In this document: positions 53,518-62,896 of the stretch, one piece after another
How the letters are laid out: each line of letters opens with the position of its first letter
Numbering within the stretch: position 1 is the stretch's first letter
Source of the DNA: Streptomyces amritsarensis
GTDB lineage: Bacteria > Actinomycetota > Actinomycetes > Streptomycetales > Streptomycetaceae
Reading direction: 5' to 3'
NCBI RefSeq assembly: GCF_001953875.1
Contig: NZ_MQUR01000029.1
Coordinates: forward strand, 1-64,000
Length of the DNA: 64,000 bases
Program-made: the position numbers and the translations under genes
Notes under the pieces: generated by a model
Database searches by the model: none
What the model was told of the DNA's origin: nothing
The model's input: only the letters and a program-made list of their open reading frames with translations

Positions 53518-54519
53518 ATGCCGTCCGCGCACTCCCTCCCCGTCCTGGACCTCTCCCAGGCCGACGACCCGGCCCAGCGGGCCGAATTCCTGAAGAAGCT
53601 GCACGCGGCAGCCAGGGACACCGGTTTCCTGCACCTGACCGGGCACGGCGTGACCGCCGCCGAGAGCGCCCGCATCCTGGAGGTCACCCGGGCCTTCTTC
53701 GCCCTCCCGGAGGCCGACCGGCTCGCCGTGAGCAACCTGAACTCGCCCCACTTCCGCGGCTACACCCGGATCGGGCACGAGCTGACCGGCGGGGCCTCGG
53801 ACTGGCGCGACCAGCTGGACGTGGGCGCGGAGCGGCCGGCTCCGGTGGTGGGCCCGGACGACCCGCCGTACCTGTGGCTGGAGGGCCCGAACCAGTGGCC
53901 GGCGGCCCTGCCCGAGCTGCGCACGGTGGTCCTGGAGTGGCAGACCCGCCTGGCGGCGGTGGCGCACCGCCTGCTCCAGGAGCTCCTGGTCTCGATCGGC
54001 GCACCGGCAGACTTCTTCGACGAGGCCTTCGCCGACCGCCCCCACCTGCACACCAAGCTGATCCGCTACCCGGGGTCGGCCCCGTCCGGCGCCGACCAGG
54101 GCGTCGGGGCGCACAAGGACTACGGCTTCCTCACGCTCCTGCTGCAGGACTCGGTGGGCGGCCTCCAGGTGGTCCGCGACGGCGGCTACGTGGACGTGCC
54201 GCCGATGCCGGGGGCCTTCGTGGTGAACCTGGGCGAGCTGCTGGAGATCGCGACCGAGGGATACCTGACGGCGACCGACCACCGGGTGGTCAGCCCGCCC
54301 GGGGCGGTGGAGCGGTTCTCGGTGCCGTTCTTCTACAACCCGCGGCTGGACGCGGTGGTGGAGACCGTGCCGGGCGACTACCTGCGCTCGGCGCCCGGGG
54401 TCGCGCACGACGCGTCGAACCCGCTGCACGCCGAGTACGGCCGCAACGAGCTCAAGGGCTGGGTCCGCGCCCACCCGGCCGTGGCGCGGCGCTGGCATCC
54501 GGAGCTGGCCCCGGTGTAG
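53518..54519 (+). CDS. Isopenicillin N synthase-like Fe(II)/2-oxoglutarate dioxygenase
   Basis: 333 residues. The N-terminal DIOX_N part (LPVLDLSQADDPAQRAEFLK, RDTGFLHLTGHGV) leads to a jelly roll with the 2-His-1-carboxylate iron site: HxD in GVGAHKDYGFLTLLLQD and the distal His in TATDHRVVSPPGAVER; VERFSVPFFYNP supplies the RxS co-substrate contact. This family includes isopenicillin N synthase and plant-type oxidases. The substrate is unknown. Upstream lies a short leader peptide; downstream the kinase gene is convergent. It is not in a recognisable biosynthetic cluster. Confidence 0.9.
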   Translation: MPSAHSLPVLDLSQADDPAQRAEFLKKLHAAARDTGFLHLTGHGVTAAESARILEVTRAFFALPEADRLAVSNLNSPHFRGYTRIGHELTGGASDWRDQLDVGAERPAPVVGPDDPPYLWLEGPNQWPAALPELRTVVLEWQTRLAAVAHRLLQELLVSIGAPADFFDEAFADRPHLHTKLIRYPGSAPSGADQGVGAHKDYGFLTLLLQDSVGGLQVVRDGGYVDVPPMPGAFVVNLGELLEIATEGYLTATDHRVVSPPGAVERFSVPFFYNPRLDAVVETVPGDYLRSAPGVAHDASNPLHAEYGRNELKGWVRAHPAVARRWHPELAPV

Positions 54520-54602
54520 TCCCCTCCCGGGCTGGGCGGCTCGGACGGGACGCGCCCGCCGCGCGGGAGTTCGGAGGCAGGGTCCCGACCGCGGCAGCGC
54601 GG

Positions 54603-54634
54603 CGACGGTTACGGGGCGCGCCGACGGTTACGGG
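54603..54634. repeat. 13-bp direct repeat
   Basis: CGACGGTTACGGG occurs at 54603-54615 and 54622-54634, 19 bp apart; the second copy includes the stop codon of the kinase gene. Short duplication, with no function apparent. Confidence 0.7.
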
Positions 54635-55878
54635 TGGCGGGGGCCCGACTGCTTGTTGTCCTGCCGGGGCTTCGGCTCGTCGCCCCCGGACAGGGCCAGC
54701 CAGCTGCCCAGGCCGACCGCGGCGGCCAGGGCCACCGCGACCGCGGACAGGGTCAGGCGCCGCTTGCGCGCGGCCTCGGCCCGGTGCCGGGCCGAGCCGG
54801 GCCGGTGCCCGCCGGCCGGGCGCGGCACGCGGGCCGTGCCCAGCGCCCCGCCCGCCAGCTCGTCCGGGCCGGGCACCCGCATCGAGGTGTGGGTGTCCCG
54901 GTTGGAGTCGGTCGCCGAGCCCGGTACCAGCGGGACCACGCCGCGCCGCCGCACCGGATCGGCGGAGGGTTCCTCGGAAACCACGGGCTCCGGTTCCGCG
55001 TCGTCCGGCTCGTCCACGTCCAGCGGCGGCATACCGGCCAGCATCGGCAGCAGGTCCCGCAGCCGGACCGACAGCTCCGAGGCCCGCAGTCGCGAGGCCG
55101 GGGCCTTGGCGAGACACTGCACGATCAGCTGCCACAGCTCGTCGGGGATGCCCGGCAGCGGGACGACCGTCTCCGTCACATGCCGCCGCAGGACCGCGCC
55201 CGGGTGGCCGCCGCCGAAGGGCGTGAACCCGGCCAGGAGCTCGTACAGGACGGTGGCCAGGGCGTATATGTCCACGGCCGCGCGCGGGGGCAGGCCCTCG
55301 ACGATCTCGGGCGCCAGGTAGTCCGGGGTGCCGATGATGCGGGTCGTCGGGGCGGTGGCCCGGCCGGCCTGGGCCCGCCGGGGGGAGTCGATCAGCTTGG
55401 CGACGCCGAAGTCGGTCAGCAGGGCGGGGTGCGAGCCGCCCGGGCCGAGCGGGCCCTGCATGTCCAGCAGGACGTTCTCCGGCTTGACGTCCCGGTGGAC
55501 GACCCCCGCCGCGTGCGCCGCGGCCAGTGCGTCGGCCACGTCCGCGACGATCGCCACGGCCGCCTCGGGGGCCAGCCTGCGCTCGCGGTCGAGCCGCGTG
55601 CGCAGGTCCGTACCGCGCACGAGGTCCATGACGAGGGCGAGGTCGTTGCCGTCCACGACGAGGTCGCGGACGGACACGACGTGCGGATGCTCCAGGCCGA
55701 GCAGGGCGCTGCGCTCCTGGACGAAGCGTCCGACCAGCTCCTGGTCCGACGCGAGGTCCTCGCGCAGGAGTTTGACGGCGACGGGCCCGTCAGGCCCCTC
55801 GCCCAGCCACACCGTGCCCGCGCTGCCGCGCCCCAGGATCTGGTGCGCCGTGTACCGGCTGCCGATTTTCCGTGCCAC
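54628..55878 (-). CDS. Membrane-anchored Ser/Thr protein kinase
   Basis: 416 residues. The kinase domain (about 8-265) has LGRGSAGTVW, AVKLLRE (catalytic Lys), HRDVKPENVLLD (catalytic Asp), DFGVAK and GTPDYLAPE, all Hanks-type motifs. An acidic juxtamembrane region follows (DVDEPDDAEPEPVVSEE), and a basic stretch (RHRAEAARKRRL) then a membrane helix (TLSAVAVALAAAVGLGSWLA) with a short extracellular tail, no PASTA domain. GTG at 55878 has GAGGGAG upstream. It lies beside pkaA on the same strand and near an FHA protein, which could read its phosphothreonine output. Confidence 0.92.
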   Translation of the reverse strand: MARKIGSRYTAHQILGRGSAGTVWLGEGPDGPVAVKLLREDLASDQELVGRFVQERSALLGLEHPHVVSVRDLVVDGNDLALVMDLVRGTDLRTRLDRERRLAPEAAVAIVADVADALAAAHAAGVVHRDVKPENVLLDMQGPLGPGGSHPALLTDFGVAKLIDSPRRAQAGRATAPTTRIIGTPDYLAPEIVEGLPPRAAVDIYALATVLYELLAGFTPFGGGHPGAVLRRHVTETVVPLPGIPDELWQLIVQCLAKAPASRLRASELSVRLRDLLPMLAGMPPLDVDEPDDAEPEPVVSEEPSADPVRRRGVVPLVPGSATDSNRDTHTSMRVPGPDELAGGALGTARVPRPAGGHRPGSARHRAEAARKRRLTLSAVAVALAAAVGLGSWLALSGGDEPKPRQDNKQSGPRHP

Positions 55879-56037
55879 GACTGCTCCCTCAGTGGCTGGC
55901 GTACGCCCCAAAGCTACGCGGCCCGGTGGGCTTCGGAGGCCGGCAGGGGGCCCGATTCGCGACGACCTTCACTTCTGCGGGCGAAATCACGCCCTGGATG
56001 TCGACAAATCCATGTAGTCGTCGCTACGGGCCCGGTC

Positions 56038-57837
56038 TCAGGGGGTGCCGGAGCCCGGGGAACCCGACGAACCCGCCGCGTCCCCGATGCCGGTGACCCA
56101 GTCGACGACGCCGGAGCCCCACGACCACACCTGGTCCCACCAGCCCTTGCCGGTGCCGACCCACTCCTGGAGCGGGGTCAGCTCCCAGATCAGCCAGCCC
56201 GCCACGAAGAACACCAGGATCAGCACGAGGCAGCCCTTGAGGCAGCCGAGGCCGGGGATCCGCACCGGGTTGGCGCTGCGGCGGCGCGGCTCGCGCGGCT
56301 CCCGGGGAGCCGGGGGCTGCGGCGGGGCCTGCTGGGGCTGCTGCGGCTGGCGGTACTGCGGCTGCTGCTGCGGCTGCTGGTACTGCTGAGGCTGGGGCTG
56401 GCGCTGCTGCGGCTGGTAGTGCTGCGGCGGCGGGGGCGGCGGCGCGTACTGCTGCTGGGGCTGCTGCGGCGGGCGGTACTGCGGCTGCTGCGGCTGCTGC
56501 GGCTGCTGCTGCGGCGGGCCCTGCCGGTACTGCTGCGGCTGCTGGGGCCGGTGCTGCGGCGGCGGCGGCGCCTGGCGCCGGGGCCGGCGGCGCAGCGGGT
56601 CGTCCTCGGGGTCGAGGTACTGGATCTGCGTCTGCTCGTTGCGGTCGCGGGCGGCGGCCATCTGCGTCTGCCACGGGTGCGGCGCGTCCGGCTGCTGCAC
56701 GGGCGGCATGACCGAGGTCGGGTCGGCCCCGGGGCCCCCCGCTTCCCCCGGCCCTCCGGGCCGGGCAGACCCCGTGGGCAGCACCGAGGTGGCGTCGGCC
56801 GCGCCGACCGGCGGCATGACGCTGGTCATGGCGTTCGGGTCGTAGGCGCCCGCAGGGGAGCCCGCACCGGCGGGCAGCACCTGGGTGGGGTCCGCGGCGC
56901 CGGGGGTCTGCGGGACCGGGGCCGGCGAGGGGTCCGGTGCGAGGAGGGCGCCCACGCCGAGCGCGGCCTCCACCTCGGCGGACGTGGAGTGCACGCCGAT
57001 GCCGGCGGCGACCACGCGCAGGCCGCGGGCCAGGCTCACGGCGCTGGGGCGCTCGTTCGGCTCCTTGCGCAGGCAGCGCTCGATGACCGTCCACAGCGGC
57101 TCGGGCACGGTCGAGGGGCGCTGCGGCTCCTCGCTGAGGTGGCGGTGGAGCACTTCGAGCGCGGTGCCGCCGGCGAACGGCGGCCGGCCGGTGAGCAGCT
57201 CGTAGAGCAGGATGCCCGCGCCGTAGATGTCGACGGCGGAGGTCTGCGGGCGGCCCTCGGCGGACTCGGGAGCGACGTAGGCCGGGGTGCCGACGAACTC
57301 GTGCGTGCGGGTCAGGCCCGGGGAGTCCGCGAGACGGGCGATGCCGAAGTCGGTGAGCATCGGCTTCATCTGCCCGCCGCGCTCGTCGAGCAGCACGTTG
57401 GCCGGCTTGAGGTCGCGGTGCACCACGCCGTCCGCGTGGCTGGCGGCGAGCGCGTCCGCGATCTGGGCGGTCAGCAGGCTCGCGGCGACGGGCGTGAACG
57501 GGCCGTTCTCGCGCAGGTACCGGTGCAGGTCCGGACCCTCGATCAGGTCCATGACCAGGGCGAGGAGGTCGCCCTCGACGACGAGGTCGCGGGTGCGCAC
57601 GATGTTGGGGTGCGTGAGGCGCAGCAGGACCGAGCGCTCCCGCAGGAAGCGCATGACGATGTCGGCGTCCTGAGCCAGCTCCTCCTTGAGGACCTTGATG
57701 GCCACCGTTTCACCGGGCTGCCCCGCAACGGCCGCCTCCGCGCCGGCGGTCTCCCTCTGGCGGGCACGCCAGACGGTGCCCGTGGCGCCGCGCCCGAGCG
57801 GCTCCTCGAGCAGGTATTTACTGCCGACTGGCCGCAC
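56038..57837 (-). CDS. pkaA: Ser/Thr protein kinase, PkaA-like
   Basis: 599 residues. The kinase domain (about 8-270) has LGRGATGTVWRARQ, VAIKVLKEE, HRDLKPANVLLDE, DFGIARL and GTPAYVAPES. Residues about 320-420 contain repeated DPTSVMPPV/ATSVLPTG units that may be phosphorylation or docking sites. About 425-530 is a Gln/Pro-rich stretch, and a C-terminal membrane helix follows (CLVLILVFFVAGWLIWEL). The name follows the S. coelicolor kinase with this architecture and neighbourhood. The start is GTG at 57837. It sits between the other kinase and the divergent FHA/FtsK-type gene, a possible signalling set. Confidence 0.88.
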   Translation of the reverse strand: MRPVGSKYLLEEPLGRGATGTVWRARQRETAGAEAAVAGQPGETVAIKVLKEELAQDADIVMRFLRERSVLLRLTHPNIVRTRDLVVEGDLLALVMDLIEGPDLHRYLRENGPFTPVAASLLTAQIADALAASHADGVVHRDLKPANVLLDERGGQMKPMLTDFGIARLADSPGLTRTHEFVGTPAYVAPESAEGRPQTSAVDIYGAGILLYELLTGRPPFAGGTALEVLHRHLSEEPQRPSTVPEPLWTVIERCLRKEPNERPSAVSLARGLRVVAAGIGVHSTSAEVEAALGVGALLAPDPSPAPVPQTPGAADPTQVLPAGAGSPAGAYDPNAMTSVMPPVGAADATSVLPTGSARPGGPGEAGGPGADPTSVMPPVQQPDAPHPWQTQMAAARDRNEQTQIQYLDPEDDPLRRRPRRQAPPPPQHRPQQPQQYRQGPPQQQPQQPQQPQYRPPQQPQQQYAPPPPPPQHYQPQQRQPQPQQYQQPQQQPQYRQPQQPQQAPPQPPAPREPREPRRRSANPVRIPGLGCLKGCLVLILVFFVAGWLIWELTPLQEWVGTGKGWWDQVWSWGSGVVDWVTGIGDAAGSSGSPGSGTP

Positions 57838-58274
57838 GTCTCGCGCTCCCCTGCTGTCGTCTGCTGTGGTCGATCCGTCGAGTGGTTTTTCCGGCCCACT
57901 CTAGGGGGTGTCCCCCGGGAAGACGCCGGTCCCCGGAGGTTGGTTGCCGCACATATGTACGGAGGGTGACGTTTTCGGGGTATGCCGCAGGCGATTTTCC
58001 CCTTCTTTCCCCCGCTCCCGGTCCGGATTCGATCGGGCCCCGGCCCGGCCCGCGACAGATCAAGATCATTTATCGTCGGGTGCCGGGCGTGTTGTCCGCG
58101 ACAGGTGCGAGGATGCACCCGTACGGAACGGCACGGGTCGGGAGCCCCGCCTTCCGGGCAGACCTGACCGGACGACGCGTCCGTGCCGGGCGGGGGGCGA
58201 TCGGGCACGCGTGTCACGGGACCCCCTGCCGGGCGCACTCACCGCGCACCGCGCAGAAGGGACCGCTGACGGCG
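57838..58274. other. Divergent regulatory region of pkaA and the FHA/FtsK gene
   Basis: About 440 bp without a supported gene. It contains AT-richer patches near 57950-58000 and 58050-58080, a palindrome ACATATGT (57951-57958) and a small GGGGG/CCCCC hairpin near 57905. The promoters of both genes must lie here, but no -10/-35 set could be assigned with confidence. Confidence 0.5.
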
Positions 58275-61200
58275 ATGCAGATCCGGCTGACCGTCCTCGG
58301 GTCGCGCAGCGGCCACCAGACCGCGACCGCCCCCGCGAGCTGTGACGTGCTCGTCACCGCGCCGGCCGGCACCGCGCTGGCCGCGGTCGCCTCCGGGCTC
58401 GCGGCCACCGTCGGCGGCCCCGACACCGGCGGCACGATCGTGCTGTACGCGGGCTCCGAGCGCCTCGACCTCCAGCGGCGGGTGCTGGGCGAGCCGCCCT
58501 TGGTGGACGGCGCGGTGCTGGCGCTGCACTCCCCGATGCCGGACGTGCTGCCCGAGGACGGCCTCGGCGCACCCCAGCTGCACGTCGTGGCCGGACCCGA
58601 CGCGGGCGGGGTGCACCTGCTGCACGGCGGGCAGATCCGGGTCGGCCGGTCCTCCGACGCCGACGTCCCGCTGGACGACCCCGACGTGTCCCGGATGCAC
58701 TGCGCGGTGACGGTGATCGGCGACGGCCGGGTCGCCGTCGCCGACCTGGAGTCGACGAACGGCACCACCCTCGACGGCTCCCCGGTCGGGATCCAGCCGG
58801 TCGCCCTGCCGCCGGGGGCCCTGCTGCGGGTCGGCGAGTCCACCCTGCGGCTGGCGCCCGCCGGTCCGCCCGCGCTGGCGGTGACCCCGGACCAGGAGGG
58901 CCACCTGGCCCTGGCCGCACCCGCCGGCCCGGACGGCCCCGCGGGGGCCTTCCCCGACGCCCCCGGGAGCGCGGCCGGCGCCCGCGGCCCGGCCGGCCCC
59001 GGAACGCACGGCCCGGCCGGCCCGGGAGCGTCCGGCCCGCACGCCCGGGTCGCCGCCGACAGGGCGGGGGGCGCCTCCGGCACCGCCGCAGGACCGGCAG
59101 GGCCGTACGGGCCGGCCGGCGCGGTCGGAGCGGCCCGTCCGGGCGCGCCCGACTCCCCCGGCGGGTCCGACGGGTCCGGACCGGACGGGTCGCGGCCCGG
59201 GTCCGGCCGCCGCAAGGGCCTCGGCGCGTGGGCCCGCAAGTGGGTGCGCGGGGAGGACGTCGCGCAGGCAGCTCCCGAGGCGGCCGTCGCCGCCGCCCAG
59301 CCGCACCCCGACGACCCGGCCGCGCTGCTGCTGGCCGCGATGGGGCCCACCGCGCGCCTGTGGTCCCGTACGTCCGGGCGGGCCGCCGGCTCCGCGCCGC
59401 TGGAGGTCGGGCTCGGCGCCGGGAGCCGGGTGTCGCTGCCCGCCGTGGGCGCCCTCGGCCTGGCCGGCCCGCGGGCCCGGATGTCCGGGGCCGCCCGCTG
59501 GGTGGTCGCGCAGCTCGCCGGGCTCCACGCGCCCGGGCAGCTGGAGATCGTGCTCGTCTGCGCCGACCGGGCCCGTCCGCTCGCCGACCGGCGCCGCGAC
59601 TGGGGCTGGCTGGGCTGGCTGCCCCACGTACGGCCCGCGCACGGCCAGGACTGCCGCCTGCTCCTCGCGTTCGACCGCGACCAGGCCGCCGCCCGCACGG
59701 CCGAGCTGACCCGGCGCCTCGACGACGGTCCGCTCGGCGCGCACTGGGCGAGCGCCTCCGCCGAGCGGGTCCGTGAGACGGCCGACGCCTACGCGGGCCC
59801 GTACACCCTCCTCGTCCTCGACGGCGATCCCGGCACCGGTGCGCTGCGCGACATCACCGGCCGGCTCGCCTCGCACGGCCCGGCCGCCGGGATCCACGTC
59901 CTGGCGCTCGCCGAGGCCCCGGCCGCCACCCCCGCCTCCCCGGTCTGCGACACCTACGAGACCGCCTGCGCGGCCGTCCCGGCCTTCCGGGACTGCGGTG
60001 CGGTCGCCCTGCTCAGCGGGGACGTGGCCACGGCCGTCCGGACCTTCGAGATCCAAGGCGGCCGGCCGGTCCCGGTCGGGGGCACCGCCGTGTCCGACGC
60101 CGTCTCCACCGCCTGGGCCGAGCGGTTCGCGCGGGCTCTGGCACCTCTGCGGCCCTCCGACGCGGGGGTCGGCGGGCCGAGCCGTCCCACGGCCGCCACG
60201 CTGCCCGCCACGGCGCGGCTGCTGGACGAGCTGGGGCTGGCCCGGGCCACCCCGGCCTCCCTGATGGCCCGCTGGGCTGCCGCCACCGACCAGGGGCAGG
60301 GCCAGGGCGGCCTGGCCGAGATCGTGCTGGGCAGCGGGCGGCGCGGCCCCGTCGGCACCGAACTCGTCCACGACGGCCCGCACCTGATCGTGGAGGGGCC
60401 GGCCGGCAGCGGGCGGACCGAGCTGCTGCGGTCGGTGGCCGCGTCGCTGTCCTCAGGCGCCCGCCCGGACCGGCTGGGGCTGGTGCTCCTCGACGGGGCG
60501 GGCGGCGAGCGCGGCGACGGGCTGCTGCCCTGCACCGAACTCCCGCACGTCTCCGCCCACCTGGTCGCCTCCGATCCGGTGCGCATGCGCGAGTTCGCGC
60601 AGGCGCTGGGCGCGGAGCTCAAGCGGCGCGCCGAGCTGCTGGACGGTGTCCACTTCGCCGAGTGGCACGCGCAGCGCGAGGTGTCCGGCCGGATGGTCGC
60701 GCCCCGCCGGCCCGCCCCGGGCGAGGTCCGCGGCGATGGCGGCCCGTCGGCCGGCTCGCCGGGCGCCGGCGAGCCCGTGCGGACGGGAACGCTCCGGCTG
60801 CGCGCCTCGGTCACCCGCACGGAGCCGGTCGGGCCGAGCCCGCTGCCCCGCCTGGTGGTGCTGGTGGACGACCTCGACGCGCTGGTCGCGCCCGGGCTGG
60901 GCAGTGCGGGCCGGCCCGCCGCCGGCTCGGTGGTGCGGGCGCTGGAGGCGGTGGCCCGTGACGGCGCCCGGCTGGGCGTGCACCTGGTGGCGAGCACCTC
61001 CCGCCCGGACCGCACGGCCGACACCGGCCCGGCCCGGATGGCCGCCCTGCGGGTGCAGCTGGAGGCCCCGGACCAGCCCGGGCCCGGCCGCGGCGTGCTG
61101 CGCTTCGCGGACGGCCGTACGGTCCCCTTCCAGGCGGGCCGGGTCACCGGGCGGATCCCGCGGACGGCGACCCTGCGGCCGACGGTGGTCCCGGTGGAGT

Positions 61201-61358
61201 GGGAGCGGATGGGCGATCCGCCGGCCCGCCGGCCGGTGCGCGAGCTGGGCAACGGCCCGACCGACCTGGCGCTGCTGGCCAGCGCCCTGGACCGGGCTGC
61301 GCACCTGGTCTCGGCGATACCCGTGCTGTTTCCGCCGGCACCCCAGGACGCCTCGTAG
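58275..61358 (+). CDS. FHA and FtsK/SpoIIIE-type ATPase, EssC-like
   Basis: 1027 residues. The N-terminal 95 residues look like a beta-grasp or FHA-like fold. An FHA domain follows (about 100-195) with GRSSDADVPLDDPDVSRMHC (R125, S139, H142) and ESTNGT, the phosphothreonine pocket. About 215-315 is a Gly/Pro/Ala linker. From about 350 onward there are FtsK/EssC-type modules: the fragment DWGWLGWLPHV, typical of EssC/EccC, and an ATPase domain with Walker A GPAGSGRT (708-715, Arg in place of the usual Lys) and Walker B VVLVDDLDAL. No membrane helix is seen, unlike EssC. ATG at 58275 is the best start. It could be a soluble type VII secretion motor or a phosphosignal-dependent relative. Confidence 0.82.
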   Translation: MQIRLTVLGSRSGHQTATAPASCDVLVTAPAGTALAAVASGLAATVGGPDTGGTIVLYAGSERLDLQRRVLGEPPLVDGAVLALHSPMPDVLPEDGLGAPQLHVVAGPDAGGVHLLHGGQIRVGRSSDADVPLDDPDVSRMHCAVTVIGDGRVAVADLESTNGTTLDGSPVGIQPVALPPGALLRVGESTLRLAPAGPPALAVTPDQEGHLALAAPAGPDGPAGAFPDAPGSAAGARGPAGPGTHGPAGPGASGPHARVAADRAGGASGTAAGPAGPYGPAGAVGAARPGAPDSPGGSDGSGPDGSRPGSGRRKGLGAWARKWVRGEDVAQAAPEAAVAAAQPHPDDPAALLLAAMGPTARLWSRTSGRAAGSAPLEVGLGAGSRVSLPAVGALGLAGPRARMSGAARWVVAQLAGLHAPGQLEIVLVCADRARPLADRRRDWGWLGWLPHVRPAHGQDCRLLLAFDRDQAAARTAELTRRLDDGPLGAHWASASAERVRETADAYAGPYTLLVLDGDPGTGALRDITGRLASHGPAAGIHVLALAEAPAATPASPVCDTYETACAAVPAFRDCGAVALLSGDVATAVRTFEIQGGRPVPVGGTAVSDAVSTAWAERFARALAPLRPSDAGVGGPSRPTAATLPATARLLDELGLARATPASLMARWAAATDQGQGQGGLAEIVLGSGRRGPVGTELVHDGPHLIVEGPAGSGRTELLRSVAASLSSGARPDRLGLVLLDGAGGERGDGLLPCTELPHVSAHLVASDPVRMREFAQALGAELKRRAELLDGVHFAEWHAQREVSGRMVAPRRPAPGEVRGDGGPSAGSPGAGEPVRTGTLRLRASVTRTEPVGPSPLPRLVVLVDDLDALVAPGLGSAGRPAAGSVVRALEAVARDGARLGVHLVASTSRPDRTADTGPARMAALRVQLEAPDQPGPGRGVLRFADGRTVPFQAGRVTGRIPRTATLRPTVVPVEWERMGDPPARRPVRELGNGPTDLALLASALDRAAHLVSAIPVLFPPAPQDAS

Positions 61359-61532
61359 GGGGGTCGTGTCGATCAGGTGGGAAGCGCTCGCTGCGGGCGT
61401 CGCGAGTCCCGCGTGATCGGCGAGGACACCCCTGGGCCCCGCGCCCGTCCCGGTGACGCGGTATTGCGGGGCCGCGCGGGTCGGCGTAGACCTTGTGGTC
61501 CGGGACACACCACGGGTATCGGGGGCAGAGCC

Positions 61533-62891
61533 ATGCGCGAGCACGGAACGGGCCGTACGCATCTCAGGTGGGCGGCGCTGGCCGCGGCGGGCGCGCTCGC
61601 GCTCACCGCGTGCGGGGGCGGCGGGGAGAAGGAACCGGGGGCACCGCAGGGCGCAACGGCCTCGCCCGGGGTGGCGTTACCGCGGCTGGACGGCGAGAAG
61701 CTCCAGGTCGCGGCCGTCTGGACGGGCCCCGAGCAGGAGAACTTCACGAAGGTCCTCAAGGAGTTCGAGAAGCGGACGGGTGCCACCGTCACCTTCGTCC
61801 CGGCCCAGGACCCGATCGTCACCTTCCTCGGCACGAAGATCGCCGGCGGGGCTCCGCCGGACGTCGCGCTGCTGCCGCAGGTCGGGGCGCTGGTCTCGGC
61901 GGTGGAGAACAAGTGGGCGCAGCCGGTGGGACCGCAGGCGCAGGCGCAGCTGGACAAGAACTACTCGCCGGGCTGGAAGTCGCTGGGCGCGGTCGGCGGC
62001 ACCCAGTACGGCGTCTACTACAAGGCCGCCAACAAGTCGCTGATCTGGTACAACGCGAAGGCCTTCGAGGCGGCGGGCGTGAAGCCGCCGACGACCTGGA
62101 AGGAACTGATCACCGCGGCGGACACCCTGTCGGCGTCGGGCACCCCCGCGGTCTCGGTCGCGGGCGCGGACGGCTGGACCCTCACGGACTGGTTCGAGAA
62201 CATCTACCTCTCGCAGGCGGGACCGGAGAAGTACGACCGGTTGGCCAAGCACGAGATCAAGTGGACCGACGACAGCGTCAAGCAGGCCCTGACCACCCTC
62301 GGTGAGCTGTTCGGACGCAAGGACTTCCTGGCGGGCGGCACGAGCGGGGCGCTGGCCACCGAGTTCCCCAAGTCGGTGACGCAGACCTTCACGGGCGGCG
62401 ACCGGCCGGCGGCCGCGATGGTCTTCGAGGGCGACTTCGTCGCGGTGAACATCGGGCAGACCGAGGCGAAGGTCGGCGAGGACGCCCTGGTGTTCCCCTT
62501 CCCGGCGGTCGGTGCGAAGGCCCCGGTGGTCTCCGGCGGTGACGTGGCCGTCGCGCTGAAGCCCTCGAAGGGCGCGCAGGCGCTGCTGACGTTCCTGGCG
62601 TCGGCGGACGCGGCGCAGATCCAGGCCCGCGAGGGCGGTTTCCTCTCCCCGAACAAGGCGGTCGACCCGGCGGCGTACCCGAACGACATCCAGCGGAACA
62701 TCGCCAAGGCGCTGATCGAGGCGGGCGACGACTTCCGCTTCGACATGTCGGACCAGGCGCCGGCGGCGTTCGGCGGGACGCCGGGCGCGGGCGAGTGGAA
62801 GGCGCTCCAGGACTTCCTGGCGAACCCGTCCGACGTGGCGGGGACCCAGGCGAAGCTGGAGGCGGACGCGGCCAAGGCCTACGGGAACTGA
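61533..62891 (+). CDS. Extracellular solute-binding lipoprotein, sugar ABC transporter (family 1)
   Basis: 452 residues. The signal peptide ends in a lipobox (LALTAC, Cys27), so the mature protein is anchored outside. The family 1 fold is visible in KLQVAAVWTGPEQENFTKVL, GGAPPDVALLPQVGAL and YGVYYKAANKSLIWYNAKAF. It binds a sugar or oligosaccharide and delivers it to the permease that follows. Codon 49 is TTA (61677-61679), so expression may require bldA. ATG at 61533 lacks a strong ribosome site but is the only start before the signal peptide. The permease gene begins 5 bp after the stop. Confidence 0.92.
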   Translation: MREHGTGRTHLRWAALAAAGALALTACGGGGEKEPGAPQGATASPGVALPRLDGEKLQVAAVWTGPEQENFTKVLKEFEKRTGATVTFVPAQDPIVTFLGTKIAGGAPPDVALLPQVGALVSAVENKWAQPVGPQAQAQLDKNYSPGWKSLGAVGGTQYGVYYKAANKSLIWYNAKAFEAAGVKPPTTWKELITAADTLSASGTPAVSVAGADGWTLTDWFENIYLSQAGPEKYDRLAKHEIKWTDDSVKQALTTLGELFGRKDFLAGGTSGALATEFPKSVTQTFTGGDRPAAAMVFEGDFVAVNIGQTEAKVGEDALVFPFPAVGAKAPVVSGGDVAVALKPSKGAQALLTFLASADAAQIQAREGGFLSPNKAVDPAAYPNDIQRNIAKALIEAGDDFRFDMSDQAPAAFGGTPGAGEWKALQDFLANPSDVAGTQAKLEADAAKAYGN

Positions 62892-62896
62892 TCCCC

